Part shown: piece by piece, positions 36,537 through 46,610 of the stretch
How the letters are laid out: each line of letters begins with the position of its first letter
Numbering within the stretch: the first letter of the stretch is position 1
NCBI GenBank assembly: GCA_905331475.1
Contig: CAJNYU010000644.1
Span: 2,139 to 66,138 of the forward strand
DNA: 64,000 nucleotides
Direction: 5' to 3'
From: Rotaria socialis
Lineage: Eukaryota; Rotifera; Eurotatoria; Philodinida; Philodinidae
Notes under the pieces: generated by a model
Told to the model about the DNA's origin: nothing
Databases searched by the model: none
The model's input: only the letters and a program-made list of their open reading frames with translations
Translations under genes and position numbers: made by a program

Positions 36537-38521
36537 TTATTTCGGTAAAGGAATAGTGTAAGTAAAGAAATCATCAGTAATGAATACAGGTATTGTTGTA
36601 TGTTGTTTTGCTTGTTCCAGAAGAAGATCAACTGTTAGATTTTCATCATCATCATTATTATTATTATCATCATTATCTTCTTCTTTTCGCTTTTGTCTTT
36701 TGTTTTTATTTTCTTCATTTTCTACTGTTTTTGATTCTATCGCAGATTTCGGTTTATAACGTTGACTAAAATGATTTAATAATAAACATTTAGCATGACA
36801 TCTTTCAGCTAATGATGTTGCAATCGATGGTGTGGAGTGACCAAAATCAATAGCTTTTTCAAGAAGATTATCATCATGTGTACATTCATGAACAACAACA
36901 TCACAGTTTTGAGCAAATGGAATTACATTTGATGCATCAGAACAATCACCTAGTATAACAAGACAACGACCTGGTCGTGATGGACCAACAAAATCTGTTG
37001 GAGAAAGAATCCGACCATCATCAATGGTAACAGTTTCACCATTTTTTAAACGAGAACAAAAAGGACCTGGTTTAATACCTGATTCTTGAAGTTTTTTTAT
37101 ATCAAATTTTCCCGGAAGATCATTTTCGACTATGACAAACCTAGAGAGAAAAGAAATAAATCAATATTATAGCTAAATCAAATATAATTTATTTTTTCTC
37201 TAGATATTCTTTCACACACACACACACTAAACTACTCAATAAAAATATACAGAATAAATCTTTTTTTTAATGACTAGTGGCAAGAATTTCCTTTTCTATT
37301 ATCTTGGTCAAAATTCTATTGAATCTGATCTGGTGATTCTACTCCTAGCTTACCCTAGTCTACTCTCCCTAGGAGAATCACCAGGCAGTCCCCTGACAAA
37401 TATTCGGGAACTCACGACATGGAGTCCCTGGGGATTTCTTTGTTTTGCGGGGACTACCCAGGGAGAATCGATGAAAAATCTAATTATTAATGAATTCTTA
37501 ATTTTTTAACATTTAAAAAAAAATGAAAGAGTTTTTTTTATTTTATTTAGATATCTCATCAATTATCCCAGGGAGTCCCCCCAACTAAAAAGTCCCCCGG
37601 GGAGTCGTCTGAAGAGAGTGGATTAGCGTAGTGAGAACTGTTTCAGAATTAGCTAACAAGAAATTCACAATGTATTCACCAATATCAATGTTTTGTTTGG
37701 CTTAACCGATAAATGTTACTTTTTCTTTCTCGCTATTATTATACAATAGCTTACTAAAATTCTCAAAACATTTAAGTGAAACTTTCCTGTCATCTTCTAA
37801 ATCTTAATTCATTTTCTTCAGACGATTCCCTTTGGATTCTTCTAGGAAGAGTGAATTAAGGTAATCCTGCATATCTTGTGTTCCAAATATTTGATTAAAT
37901 TAGTAAAAATTCATTTTTTTTACCCATAGGATGGTACACGATGTCTAATAGAAACAGCATAAACTGAACAATTATCTTCATTGGATATTAAATGATATCG
38001 TCCATCTTCATTGATATTCAATGTTCTACAATTTTCATTTTTTTCTTGTTTAGCAATTGTTGTTTTTATGATACTTTCGTCCACGCCATCATACGTGTTT
38101 GGTATTAATTCTATGATTTCATATTTATACGAAAGAAATGAATATGATAATCTTAACGTATTTTCTACGAATTCTCTTAAACCGAGTGGTCCATAAAAGA
38201 CTAAAGGTGACATTGATGATGCACCTGCTGAAAGAGTACATAAAAGTCCCGGTAAACCAAATATGTGATCACCATGAAGATGTGTTATAAAAATCTTCGT
38301 TATACGCGATGCACGTATTGTTGAACGTTGAATTTGAATTTGTGTACCTTCACCACAATCAAATAAATATATATTACTTGTGCCACTGATACGTAAAGCT
38401 TTTAGAATAGAATGTCGAGTTTCTTTTTCGGTTTTTTAATAAGTTATTTCCTACCGAGACTTGATGCGCCACGATGAGGACTTGGATTATTTGATCCGGT
38501 ACCAAGAAAAGTTAATTCCAT
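36537..38521 (-). CDS. ELAC1: ELAC1, short-form tRNase Z (3'-tRNA endonuclease)
   Basis: Three exons (38521-38455, 38398-37924, 37140-36537) give 381 aa; human ELAC1 has 363. The N-terminus MELTFLGTGSNNPSPHRGAS is the family start. The metal motif FITHLHGDH (about 56-64), ILGDCSD (about 244), HECTHDD (about 264) and GHSTPS (about 282) plus HFSQRY (about 304) complete the metallo-beta-lactamase site. For intron 1, the acceptor at 38399 (56-bp intron) gives GASSL-ALRISG, which aligns without a gap to human ELAC1; a nearer AG would leave a 32-bp intron and an insertion. An acidic/asparagine-rich insert lies near residue 325. Intron 2 is 783 bp and holds unusual GC-rich repeats. The enzyme trims tRNA 3' ends; human ELAC1 also repairs tRNAs cleaved during ribosome quality control. 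Confidence 0.96.
37291..37620. repeat. GC-rich repeat-bearing insert within ELAC1 intron 2
   Basis: Within an otherwise AT-rich intron this stretch has repeated words such as CCCTAGGAGAATC, CAGGGAGAATC, GGGAGTCCCC and GGGGACTACCC in both orientations, spread over about 330 bp. The inverted words suggest a decayed foldback or MITE, but no clean termini or target duplication could be found. Short (CA)n precedes it at 37213-37228. Confidence 0.45.
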
Positions 38522-38975
38522 TTTCAGAATCGAAACAGCAGTGACAGATATTTGGATTTGATTGAATAACTTAATGAAATCACTGACTGACTCCCTTGCA
38601 CTGCACAATATTTCATTTCTTTCATCATCATCATTTTGACAAATCAAATAAATGAATGAAGATGTCGCTTGAGATTAATTTTTTGTCAAAAACTATTAAA
38701 AAGATTGTTTTTGACATATCAATGAATAATGTATTGAAGAGCAAAACGAAAATTTCCATCTTGAACGTTTCATAGGCAAATTAAAAGTAAACAAACAAGA
38801 AACAAAAAAAATAAGAGGAATATTTCATCTAATCAAACTATTATTCTGTGTATTATTTAGTCAACATTAATAAGTAATAAATACTTCTACGGCATGTTTG
38901 TCAACAGATTTTCGTACTAGACCTTATACATTTGAACTTAAATTCGGTGACTAGCATCAACAGGTAGCAATAACC
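38522..38975. promoter_or_regulatory. Shared divergent promoter region of ELAC1 and the protein kinase D N-terminal exon
   Basis: The 454 bp between the ELAC1 start (-) and the ATG at 38976 (+) should hold both 5' UTRs and promoters. No TATA box in a convincing place is seen. The minus-strand frame of ELAC1 stays open upstream to 38647, but the family N-terminus favours the ATG at 38521. Confidence 0.4.
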
Positions 38976-39233
38976 ATGAATCCATTTAGTTCAACAATAA
39001 ATACATTATGCGAAGTTGCTATTCGATTTATTCAAACAATGGTTTGTAAAAATAAAACGATTCAGAACAATTATATTTTTAAATTTTCTTCTTTTTCTTT
39101 TTCATTGAAGTGTCCTGATCAAAACATAAAATTATTACACAATCGTATATTATTATTTCGTTATGATCCATCATCATATCAAATGATTATATCATTAAGT
39201 CCCAAAGATATTTTGATACCAGACACTACCCAG
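38976..39233 (+). CDS. Protein kinase D N-terminal (ubiquitin-like) exons, apparently detached
   Basis: Two exon pieces (38976-39041, 39111-39233) are separated by a 69-bp intron that is itself in frame. The encoded segment contains NRILLFRYDPSSYQMI, matching DKILLFRHDPTSENIL in the N-terminal ubiquitin-like domain of vertebrate PKDs, preceded by a helix like their HVREMACSIVDQ. It is on the same strand as the rest of the kinase gene, whose next recognised exon is 8.9 kb downstream. The donor CAG/GTGAAT at 39234 leaves phase 0, whereas the exon at 48137 needs phase 1. So either one more exon lies hidden between them, or this piece is no longer spliced to the kinase. An upstream exon for the first beta-strands is also not seen. 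Confidence 0.7.
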
Positions 39234-39280
39234 GTGAATGAATCAGATACCGAATCCGATCGGATTTTATAAAATCCGAC

Positions 39281-39576
39281 TGTGCCGATATTGATGGCGC
39301 GCTTCGGTGATTCTCCTTCCTTCTCTTTCTGTTCTCTTTCCATTGTTCTAATGTATCTCTCTCCCGTCTCTCTTCTATATCTCTCCTATATATACGTGTG
39401 TTATGTATGAAGTTGCTACACAGCTAGAGATGTCAGATGACACAATACATCATCATGCCGACGGGCATAGGCGACACTCTCTAGTTTTGTCGTTAGACTT
39501 CTTGATACTTGAAGTAGCCTAATAAACATCTTTGCCGAGAGTGGCACAAGCTACTCCAATCCAGTTCTTCGTTACA
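39281..39576. mobile_element. Solo LTR (296 bp) with 5-bp target duplication
   Basis: The segment starts TGTGCC and ends TTACA, i.e. TG...CA, and is flanked by the direct repeat CCGAC at 39276-39280 and 39577-39581. Inside are a pyrimidine-rich zone, a TATA-like CTATATATACG at about 39386-39396 and AATAAA-like AATAAAC at about 39521, as expected for U3 and R of an LTR. No internal retroelement sequence follows, so it is a recombination-derived solo LTR on the plus strand. The family is not identified. Confidence 0.75.
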
Positions 39577-39581
39577 CCGAC

Positions 39582-39870
39582 GAGCCGACAAAATCCATGG
39601 AATTCCAGGTTGAGGAACTACTAATGGATTCCTAGTGTTGGAATCTGGTGAACATCCGATCAAACTCAACAACTGAATTCGATAGGAATTTCAGGAGCCA
39701 GTTTCGAACGGGGTTCCCAAAGAAGCCTATCGGGTTTTGACTAATTGCTACAAGAATCGATCGAATTCAAACACTAGGGATCCGTGAGTGGGTCCACAAC
39801 CCGGATTTACTTAGAATCCTGCAGGAACCGATCGAAATCCGATTGAATCCAACTATCGGATTGTTCGTCC
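39582..39870. repeat. Unidentified repeat flanking the solo LTR
   Basis: This segment is less AT-rich than its surroundings and full of related words (AATCCGAT, CGATCGAA, GGAATTCC-like), which also occur to the left of the LTR at 39252-39275. The LTR therefore seems to have inserted into an older repeat. No coding capacity or clear termini are visible. Confidence 0.45.
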
Positions 39871-40420
39871 TGAATATTATGTAGAAGTTATTATTTCTCG
39901 TAAGTTCAGACATAAAGTCAAAAGGAACAAGAACTTTACAACTAAATTAATAATGTAAAAGAAAAGCGTCTTTTTCATAAACAGATCAACAGAAATAAAA
40001 ATTAATGCGAAAACAGTTGTTGTGACGGAAAATTTCTATGTGATAAATAAATTTCCTTTTATGTTTAAATCAAAACTTTGACAAATAATTAATATAAAAT
40101 GTGTGCACTGGATGCTTAATTTTGTTTCTTTTCACTTAAGATCGAAACTTAATTTAAAGACAGAACAGTTTTGACTATCTACCTTCTATTCATTTTGTCG
40201 GAACCATTCATTCTGCATTTGCTAATTGAAAAGTTGTTCGTAGCGTGTGCATGAATAATCATTTCTCACATCCTATTAAGATATTGAATACCACTGTTTT
40301 TCTCGCTTTATTTTCATATTCTCAAGCTGCTCAGTAATCAGTCTTTCCGAGTAGCTAGCGATCAGTCGTATTTTTTTAGGCCTCTCGGTTGAATTCTTCG
40401 GTATTTCGCACTTGCCTATG

Positions 40421-40615
40421 TCCAAGAAAACGGTGCGTAAAATGCCGTAAAAGGCGTAAAAGCGGTAGTCATTGTCTAGCAAAAAAGGTCCTTAAAACCA
40501 GCTGATGAATTACGGCGAAATAAGGTGAAACTTAATGCCTTATTATACCGTTTTATAACAGATTCAGGCCTTTTAAGATGCTCGTTCAGACGGTCGGAAT
40601 GATTGTCCTGAGTGA
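40421..40615 (+). repeat. AACGG-rich repeat, copy 1
   Basis: It begins TGTCCAAGAAAACGGTGCG and shares long blocks with copy 2 at 40846-41107, including TGCCTTATTATACCGTTTTAT and GACGGTCGGAATGATTGTC. The right end is eroded. The repeated AACGG/CCGTTTT words give it many short inverted repeats. It is a non-coding member of a dispersed family. Confidence 0.7.
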
Positions 40616-40845
40616 GTGACCTTGATTTTCTGCTCCTCTTTTTCTCGATTTATTTTTAGTGTTTTTTTTAGAAGTTTTCTTTCATCAGTATTTGAGTCAG
40701 GACTCATATACAATTTCTAGGTATTCTTCGGAAATGCCTCCGAAAACAGGAGGCGGGATTGCCGGTGGTAAGCAGAGAAACCAAAGCCTCGATAACCAGC
40801 TTAGTCAATCAGCTGTTAAAAATGGTCATCAACCACCCATGTTCA

Positions 40846-41107
40846 AGAAAACGGTGCGTAAATGACGTAAAAACGATATAAAACGTTGAAAAACGGCGCT
40901 GTTTTCCGTCAGCTCGGAAAACGGCGAATATAGTGTTAAAAACGATGACCGTTTTCTAGCGAAAAAAACCGGTCCGTAAAACGAGCTGACGGATAACGGC
41001 GAAATATGGTGAATATGAATGCCTTATTATACCGTTTTATAGCCATTTTATAGTCGTTTCAGACCTTTTCAGATACTCGTTCCGACGGTCGAAATGATTG
41101 TCTTGGA
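40846..41107 (+). repeat. AACGG-rich repeat, copy 2, inserted in retrotransposon ORF1
   Basis: The termini are TGTTCAAGAAAACGG at the left and GATTGTCTTGGACA at the right. Read inward on both strands these give imperfect inverted ends (TGTYCAAGA), reminiscent of hAT-type termini. It sits inside ORF1 of the retrotransposon and so is younger. I could not find a target duplication. Confidence 0.65.
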
Positions 41108-41296
41108 CAGTTGAAATTGAAAGGCCGCAATTAGCTGGAAAATTCACTCAATTAAAACTTACAATTGCCCCTCTCATTATAGAGGTAGTTAAGATGGGCC
41201 AGCTACAGCTTAATGATTTATTAAAGCAGCACTTAAATGATGTTAAAATTCATGATATCCAACTTAGTCGATCTGGATCATTTACATTATATGCTA

Positions 41297-41533
41297 CACT
41301 GTAAAAAAAATCTGCAGAATAATAAACGGAAAAAAAGGTTTTTGATGGGGTATTTAGCAAAAACAAGGGTTTATGAAAGTGCAACGTATCATAAATCCTT
41401 TTTTCCGTATATGACGAAGATAATAAACGGTTTTTAGGTTTATGATTTGGAAAATGGTTTATCAAATATTTTAAAAATGGAAAAAAGGGTATGTGTCACG
41501 CTGCACTCTCATAAACCCTTTCTTTTTACAGTG
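41297..41533. mobile_element. Tc1/mariner-type MITE (237 bp) with TA target duplication
   Basis: The ends are CACTGTAAAAA and its inverted copy, flanked by TA at 41295-41296 and 41534-41535. Taking out the element with one TA leaves the retrotransposon ORF1 frame continuous (LYA then SGVISFNRLL), which fixes the borders exactly. The interior has TTTATGA/TCATAAA and AACGG-free AT-rich words arranged roughly as a palindrome. No coding capacity is present. Confidence 0.88.
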
Positions 41534-42285
41534 TAGTGGTGTTATCTCATTTAATCGCCTGTTAAATGAATTTACATTAATCCTCACTGCAAATGGCCAA
41601 CGATCAACAAAAATATTTGTTCCTCGATCAATCCAAAGAATCAGGGATACAGAAATGGTTGCTTTCGTAAAGAGAGTTGACCTTGAAATACCAGAAAATC
41701 GAATACTCGAAGTATTAACGAAAGCTGGTCTTGGTGTTATTAATGTTACTCGATTAAACAAAAAAGATGGCAATATACCAGCAAGCACCATTACAAATAC
41801 ATTCAAGGATGCACATAATCGAAACACATTTATACACACTGGTCTACAAGTGAATTCGATGCACTTTAATGCTGACGCTGCATCACAGAATAAAACCCGG
41901 TACAGTGTTACGTTTGTCTTCAATGCAATCATGTAGCTAAGTACTGTAAAACAAAACAGCAAATATGCACTAGATGCGGTGATAACCACCGTATAGAACA
42001 ATGTACTGCTCCAAATGATGCAATTAAATGTAGCGACTGTAAAGGTAAACATTTGGCCACTGCTAATGATTGTCCTAAATTTTTTGAACAAGAAAAGCGA
42101 ATGTTAAATCTAATTAACCAATATTCGTCCACAAGCAGCCCAACAGTTCTAATACCATTAATACATGATACCAATGAATTTTCATCATTACCAAACATGT
42201 ATCAACGTCAACAAGGTCATCTTCATAATGATATATTCGATGGATTAATTAATCTACTTACCACTAAAATGAAAAACAAATATTG

Positions 42286-42904
42286 AAGAAAAAACCAAAG
42301 AGTCTTCAAATCACTTCAACAGACGATTAAAAAAATAGAACAAACTATTCCATCAGTTGAAACTTTAATCAACGATGATACAACATCATCTTCATCATTC
42401 TTGGATAGCGATGAAGAAATGCATATATTAAATCATAAAACAAGAAACAACAACAACAACAACAACATGCAGCAACTACAATAAAACCAAAGAAACAAGA
42501 TAATAAACCAGCTACTACATCTGCTGTTACAACATAGAAACTATCAACGGCTACAGATACAAATAAAACGTCAACACAATCATCTATCAAAACTAATGAT
42601 AGTATAAAGAAGCCAACACTCAAACAAAAGTCAACAGCAAAAACATCCAAAAGAAATCGATTTCTCGACAGTTCATTAGACTCGATGGTAATAGACACCA
42701 AAGATCGCAAAACAAATACAAATAATGATTAGTATCTGTCATAATTATTAACATCAACTCTATTACGAAACACAATTGAACTCCTAGCCAGATTCTCCAA
42801 ATACGACGTCATCTCTGTAAATGAAACTAATCTAAAGAGTGAACGACCGTTGTCTCTTTTGGGTTACAGCATCTTCAGAAATGACCGAGTAGGAAAACAT
42901 GGTG
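42286..42904 (+). pseudogene. Non-LTR retrotransposon: ORF1/ORF2 junction and start of the AP endonuclease domain
   Basis: A lysine/threonine/asparagine-rich tail with stops is followed from about 42730 by a broken frame reading ININSI..., then ELLARFSKYDVISVNETNL and GYSIFRNDRVGKHGGVG. This is the beginning of the apurinic-like endonuclease domain of an ORF2 (N and E of the catalytic set are recognisable). The frame is lost at the telomere-like direct repeat at 42905. The reverse-transcriptase part reappears 1.8 kb further on. Confidence 0.75.
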
Positions 42905-42956
42905 GTGTGGGTGTCGGATAGTGTGCCACTGCTATTCTTGTCCATCCACACACCCA
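42904..42956. repeat. Telomere-like direct repeat, left copy
   Basis: GGTGTGGGTGTCGGATAGTG, then a conserved CACTGCTATTCTTG core, then CCATCCACACACCC. It is near-identical to the copy at 44611-44664. The two outer parts are rough inverted complements of each other (GTGTGGGTG / CCACACACCC), so a hairpin could form. TGTGGG is the bdelloid telomeric unit as I recall. Confidence 0.7.
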
Positions 42957-44600
42957 TCCAAATCCCAGATTTTGTTGAATATCCTAATAGATATTTTCTT
43001 TTAATTTGTTTTGGATCACATTGTAGATGATTTATGTCGTATAAAATCAACTTAATATAAATTTGCAAAAATACCCTTTCGAAATGGTTAAATTTTTTCT
43101 CAATTGAATCTCTTCAGTAAAACTGATATTTGCAGCACTCTATATTCGTTAATATCATCAGAAATTAAGCTCAAATGAACCAATCTGCTATCATAGAATG
43201 AAAAAGGAGATTGTAGCGCAGTCCGTTTCGAGCAAAAATGTGCACTTTACTAATATCTTTTTAGCCTCGATAGATCGATAAAAATGCGTAAGATGAAAAA
43301 ACATTTCCTTGAAGCAAAGCTAAATTAATTGATCACCAGAGAAAAAAATCTTTCTAATTTATTTCTACGCTGGTAAAAACCTTTTCTCCATATTTACTAG
43401 TATCTCCCTTTTTTTTCAAACTCATTCTTTTAATGATTTAATAATTTTCCAGTAATAATTGGTTATTCTTTGTAAAAGAAAAGAGAAAGAGAGTCGAAAA
43501 TCGAACTCTTTCAAAGTTGTGCCTTATATATTTCTTTAAAAATGTACGTGAATTTCATAAAATATTGTTTTGAAAAAGATTGAAAATTATGATAAAGATA
43601 AGGTTTAATTGAACAGCATACTATGCTCTATGTTGCGCTATTGACCAAGTAGAACCGAACAGGCTGCAAAAAGGCAACTTAAAAGTGGAGAATTAAAAAA
43701 AGTCAATGTTTTCTTATATCTTAGCACAAATTTTCAAACAAAAAGAGAACTGAAACTATACAACGATGGAAATTTTCGAACGAAAGTGGCAAACTTAATA
43801 GTAGTATTATTAACAAGAGCAATTATAAGCATAAATAAATAAAGCAACTTAGCAAAACATATTTTTCTTTATAAATATTTAATCACAAGTTAGAACTTAT
43901 TTGTTTCTTACTATAACTTCGAATTTTTACTTAATAAGAAAAAAAATGGAATTAGTATTAATATTAAAATTACAATAAGAATTTATTAAATAAAATCAAA
44001 ATGAAAGTGCCCAAGTCGAACATTCCGGCTACCGGCTACCGTAGGATACTCCAGGAAATATGCGGGAAAGCCATAATATCCTGCAGGAAAACACGGGAAA
44101 TCGCTGAACCTGGAAGCAGTATTCCGATCAAAAATACGACCGAACTATTCTGGTGGATTCCTGCCAAATTCCTGTGCTTTCCAGCAAAAATTGATCGGAA
44201 ATCATCGGAGAAAATCCGAAAATTTTCCAACCGGAATACTGCTTCCACAAAATCAATGAAATAACTGAAACCGACCGTTTCCAGGCAGGGCTGCTCGACC
44301 TGGGCGACTAAATGACTAATTCGAATAGAAGAAATAATTTTGATGAGAAAAATCAAATATAAAGTTTTAAGCTTTTATAAAATCATACAAAACTTCTAAA
44401 ACAGTTGCACAAGAGAAACAACGAATAAAACATGAATAAGGACAAAATTTTCTATCTCCATTTGTTAATTCAGGTAAATCTTTCCAGGAATTCGAATTAA
44501 ATAAATCGATTAGTGAAGTTATCATTTGACGAACATGTTTTATTTTTTATTTGAATAATTGAATCATCTTACTTTTTTGATCAATAAAATCTTACTGGGT
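42957..44600. other. Insert between the two telomere-like repeats
   Basis: About 1.6 kb of AT-rich sequence unrelated to the retrotransposon separates its endonuclease and reverse-transcriptase parts. It holds one structured segment (44006-44309) and otherwise no recognisable gene. Confidence 0.5.
44006..44309. mobile_element. Probable MITE with inverted termini and an internal inverted repeat
   Basis: It is much less AT-rich than its surroundings. The left end AGTGCCCAAGTCGAACA and the right end (reverse complement AGTCGCCCAGGTCGAGCA) are imperfect inverted repeats. Inside, GAAGCAGTATTCCG at about 44112 and CGGAATACTGCTTCC at about 44235 form a second inverted pair. AAATGA occurs on both sides near the borders but not in exact register, so the target duplication is uncertain. 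Confidence 0.6.
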
Positions 44601-44667
44601 GTGTGCGTGGGTGGGTGTGGGTGTCGGATAGTGTGTCACTGCTATTCTTGCCCACCCACACCCACAA
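44598..44667. repeat. Telomere-like direct repeat, right copy
   Basis: It contains GTGGGTGGGTGTGGGTG, the same GTCGGATAGTGTG and CACTGCTATTCTTG core as the left copy, then CCCACCCACACCCAC. G-rich and C-rich arms are near-complementary, so a hairpin is possible. It directly precedes the reverse-transcriptase part of the retrotransposon. Confidence 0.7.
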
Positions 44668-44669
44668 CT

Positions 44670-45900
44670 GATGCTATGGAATAATGATCTTATGTAAATT
44701 GTCCAATCAAATTCTAAAGCAAGGTTATATTCCAACGAAGCGGAAAACGACTAATATTATACTTACCTATATTGAAACCGAAGAAAGACAAGCAACATCC
44801 GTCTAACTATCGACCGATTACTCTCCTTAGTTGCTTAGGCAAACTATTTGAGAAAATAATCAAGCAGCGACTAATGCTTGAACTCGAACGACGAAACATC
44901 TTACCAGAACAGCAAGCTGGCTTCAGATCAGGGAAAAGCACAATATACAACATTCTGAGGTTAGAACGTTACGCTCAGAACCAACTTCGATGTGCTCGTC
45001 CAAGACGACACTCAGCGGCTATTCTATTCGATATCAAAGCTACATTCGATTCGGTATGGTACGACGGTCTGATATACAAATTAAATGATTTTCAACTTCC
45101 TAAATACATCATTTCTAAAAAATAGAGCCGCCACAATTGAAATCGAAAATGTTCTATCCAGGCAATTCAACGTAAACAGCGGTACTCCACAAGGATCTCC
45201 ATTATCACCACTATTATAATATTATATATATACGGCAGATGCGATGAATGAAATACCGACTCATACAAAACATGGATTATTCGCCGATGATGCAGCACTT
45301 TGAACTTCAGCCAACGCCATGGCATCTCTAACATTCAGACTACAACAATCCATAGATGCATTCGAAAGTTAGTGCAAGTCATAGAAATTAAAATTGCAAC
45401 CAACTAAAAAAGAAATGATCCACTTCACCATTCATCCAAGGAAGAAATGTAAACGTCCAGTAGAAGTTAAAGTTAGTAATACAATTATAAAACCCCTGGA
45501 TCATACAAGATACTTGGGTGTCATTATAGACCAGCGATTAAATTGGCGAAGACATCTTGATCATATCGAAACCAAGATTGCTCCACGGATCGGTCTTCTT
45601 CGATATCTATCGAGAACAGCTTATGAACCGAATAACAGGACGATAATAAACACATCTTCCAGTCGATAGCACGCACAATCATTATGTATGGTTACTCTAT
45701 GTACTATTAGCTGCTGATCAAAACGTATGAAATCGAATCCAGATTATTCAAAATAAACCAGTTCGAACTGCACTAAGTCTACACATATGTACATCAGTAG
45801 ACTACATCGACAAAATTAGTAATATCCCAAAAATAAAAGATTATACAACAATATTACTAAAACAGACTATTCAAACAGCAACAACAAATAATGACATTAC
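44670..45900 (+). pseudogene. Non-LTR retrotransposon ORF2: decayed reverse transcriptase
   Basis: A frame-shifted, stop-ridden reverse transcriptase. The best block (44772-45125) has NYRPITLLSCLGKLFEKI, LPEQQAGFRSGKST and AAILFDIKATFDSVW, the first catalytic region. A shifted block follows with NSGTPQGSPLSPLL and the catalytic FADDAAL. A last open block (45394-45669) has LGVIIDQRLNWRRH, the thumb-side motif common in jockey-like elements. Stops at 45123, about 45217, 45302 and 45371 show that it is dead. Together with 40734-42904 it is one element of the jockey/CR1 group. Confidence 0.88.
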
Positions 45901-45929
45901 ATCGAAGACCCATCCCCAGATCCATCATT

Positions 45930-46610
45930 CAGGCCGTCTGAAAGATGGCATTAAACGCTCTGAAACGGTCAAGAAACAGCGTAATTAATGCCCTAAATGA
46001 TGAAAAACGATCGCCGTTTTTCAGCCGTTTTCCGTCAGCTCTGATTATGGACCGTTTTTCCTCGGAACGTTAACGACATCGTTTAAGGCCGTTTCCGATG
46101 AAAAGGGTCGAGAGATAAAAGGACTCTAATTTCGCCCTTTATCGTCCCAATCTCGTCGTTTTTTATCTGTTTAAAATGTGTATTACGTTGGCCATTTATA
46201 TTTTATTCCTCAAAATAAAATGCAATAACCTAAAAAATCAAATAAATCAAATAAAACCGAATAATCCAAAGAATAATCGAAAAAAATAAAATAGAATTAA
46301 ATTAATTAAATTAAATAGAATAGATTAAAATACAACTAAATAAATAAAATGAAATAAAATACTTTGTCGACAGTGTCTAATTATCTATTTTATACCCATA
46401 TTTATATCTCAGAATAAAAGAGATGCAGAACGGTAAAAAACGTTCGCCTTATAAGGTAGTCGTTTCAGACAACACGAAAACTGCCGCCTAAAAGGTAACC
46501 ATTTTTCGCCTTATCACATTGTTTTCCGGCGCTTCGTTGCTGGTCATCGTAACGGTTGCCGTTTTTAGTCGTATAGGATCTTTTACGAGTCGTTCTATAC
46601 GACATGGGTC
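45930..46610 (-). repeat. AACGG-rich repeat family, further copies in opposite orientation
   Basis: Two patches (about 45930-46120 and 46430-46610) carry words of the same family in reverse complement, such as GCCGTTTTCCGTCAGCTC and AACGGTTGCCGTTTTTAG. They are separated by a simple AAATAAA-rich stretch. The arrangement (inverted to copies 1 and 2 on the far side of the retrotransposon) could reflect independent insertions or a larger composite. Confidence 0.6.

Larger units (their letters stand above)
40734..42285 (+). pseudogene. Non-LTR retrotransposon ORF1 (gag-like), interrupted and frameshifted
   Basis: ORF1 starts at ATG 40734 (MPPKTGGGIAGGKQ). It is cut by an AACGG repeat (40846-41107), resumes at about 41108, is cut again by a MITE (41297-41533), then continues to 41936. 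After a frameshift near 41900 the other frame encodes zinc knuckles (CLQCNHVAKYC, CTRCGDNH, CSDCKGKH) to the stop near 42285. Knuckles after an RNA-binding-like domain are typical of ORF1 in jockey/CR1-like elements. The element is clearly dead; removing the insertions would restore the frame at the MITE site. Confidence 0.8.

Noticed and set aside
38400..38454. A 32-bp first intron in ELAC1
   Set aside because: An acceptor 24 bp further gives a 56-bp intron and a gap-free match to the ELAC1 N-terminus, so the ultra-short intron is unlikely.
40500..40530. CTGATGA...GAAA, resembling a hammerhead ribozyme core
   Set aside because: The homologous position in the second repeat copy reads CTGACGG, and the flanking helices I and III are not formed. 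A similar CTGATGAG near 21364 also lacks the GAAA and stems.
41471..42198. Long minus-strand open frame (206 codons) opposite the retrotransposon ORF1
   Set aside because: It is antisense to a clearly recognised ORF1 with zinc knuckles; its translation is hydrophobic and cysteine/phenylalanine-rich, as expected for a shadow frame.
42369..42710. Minus-strand open frame of 113 codons with cysteine and valine runs
   Set aside because: It is the antisense of a CAA-rich, lysine/threonine-rich retrotransposon linker; the runs come from simple repeats.
44001..44264. Open frames on both strands in the 44 kb element
   Set aside because: They overlap an inverted-repeat mobile element and carry no protein motif.
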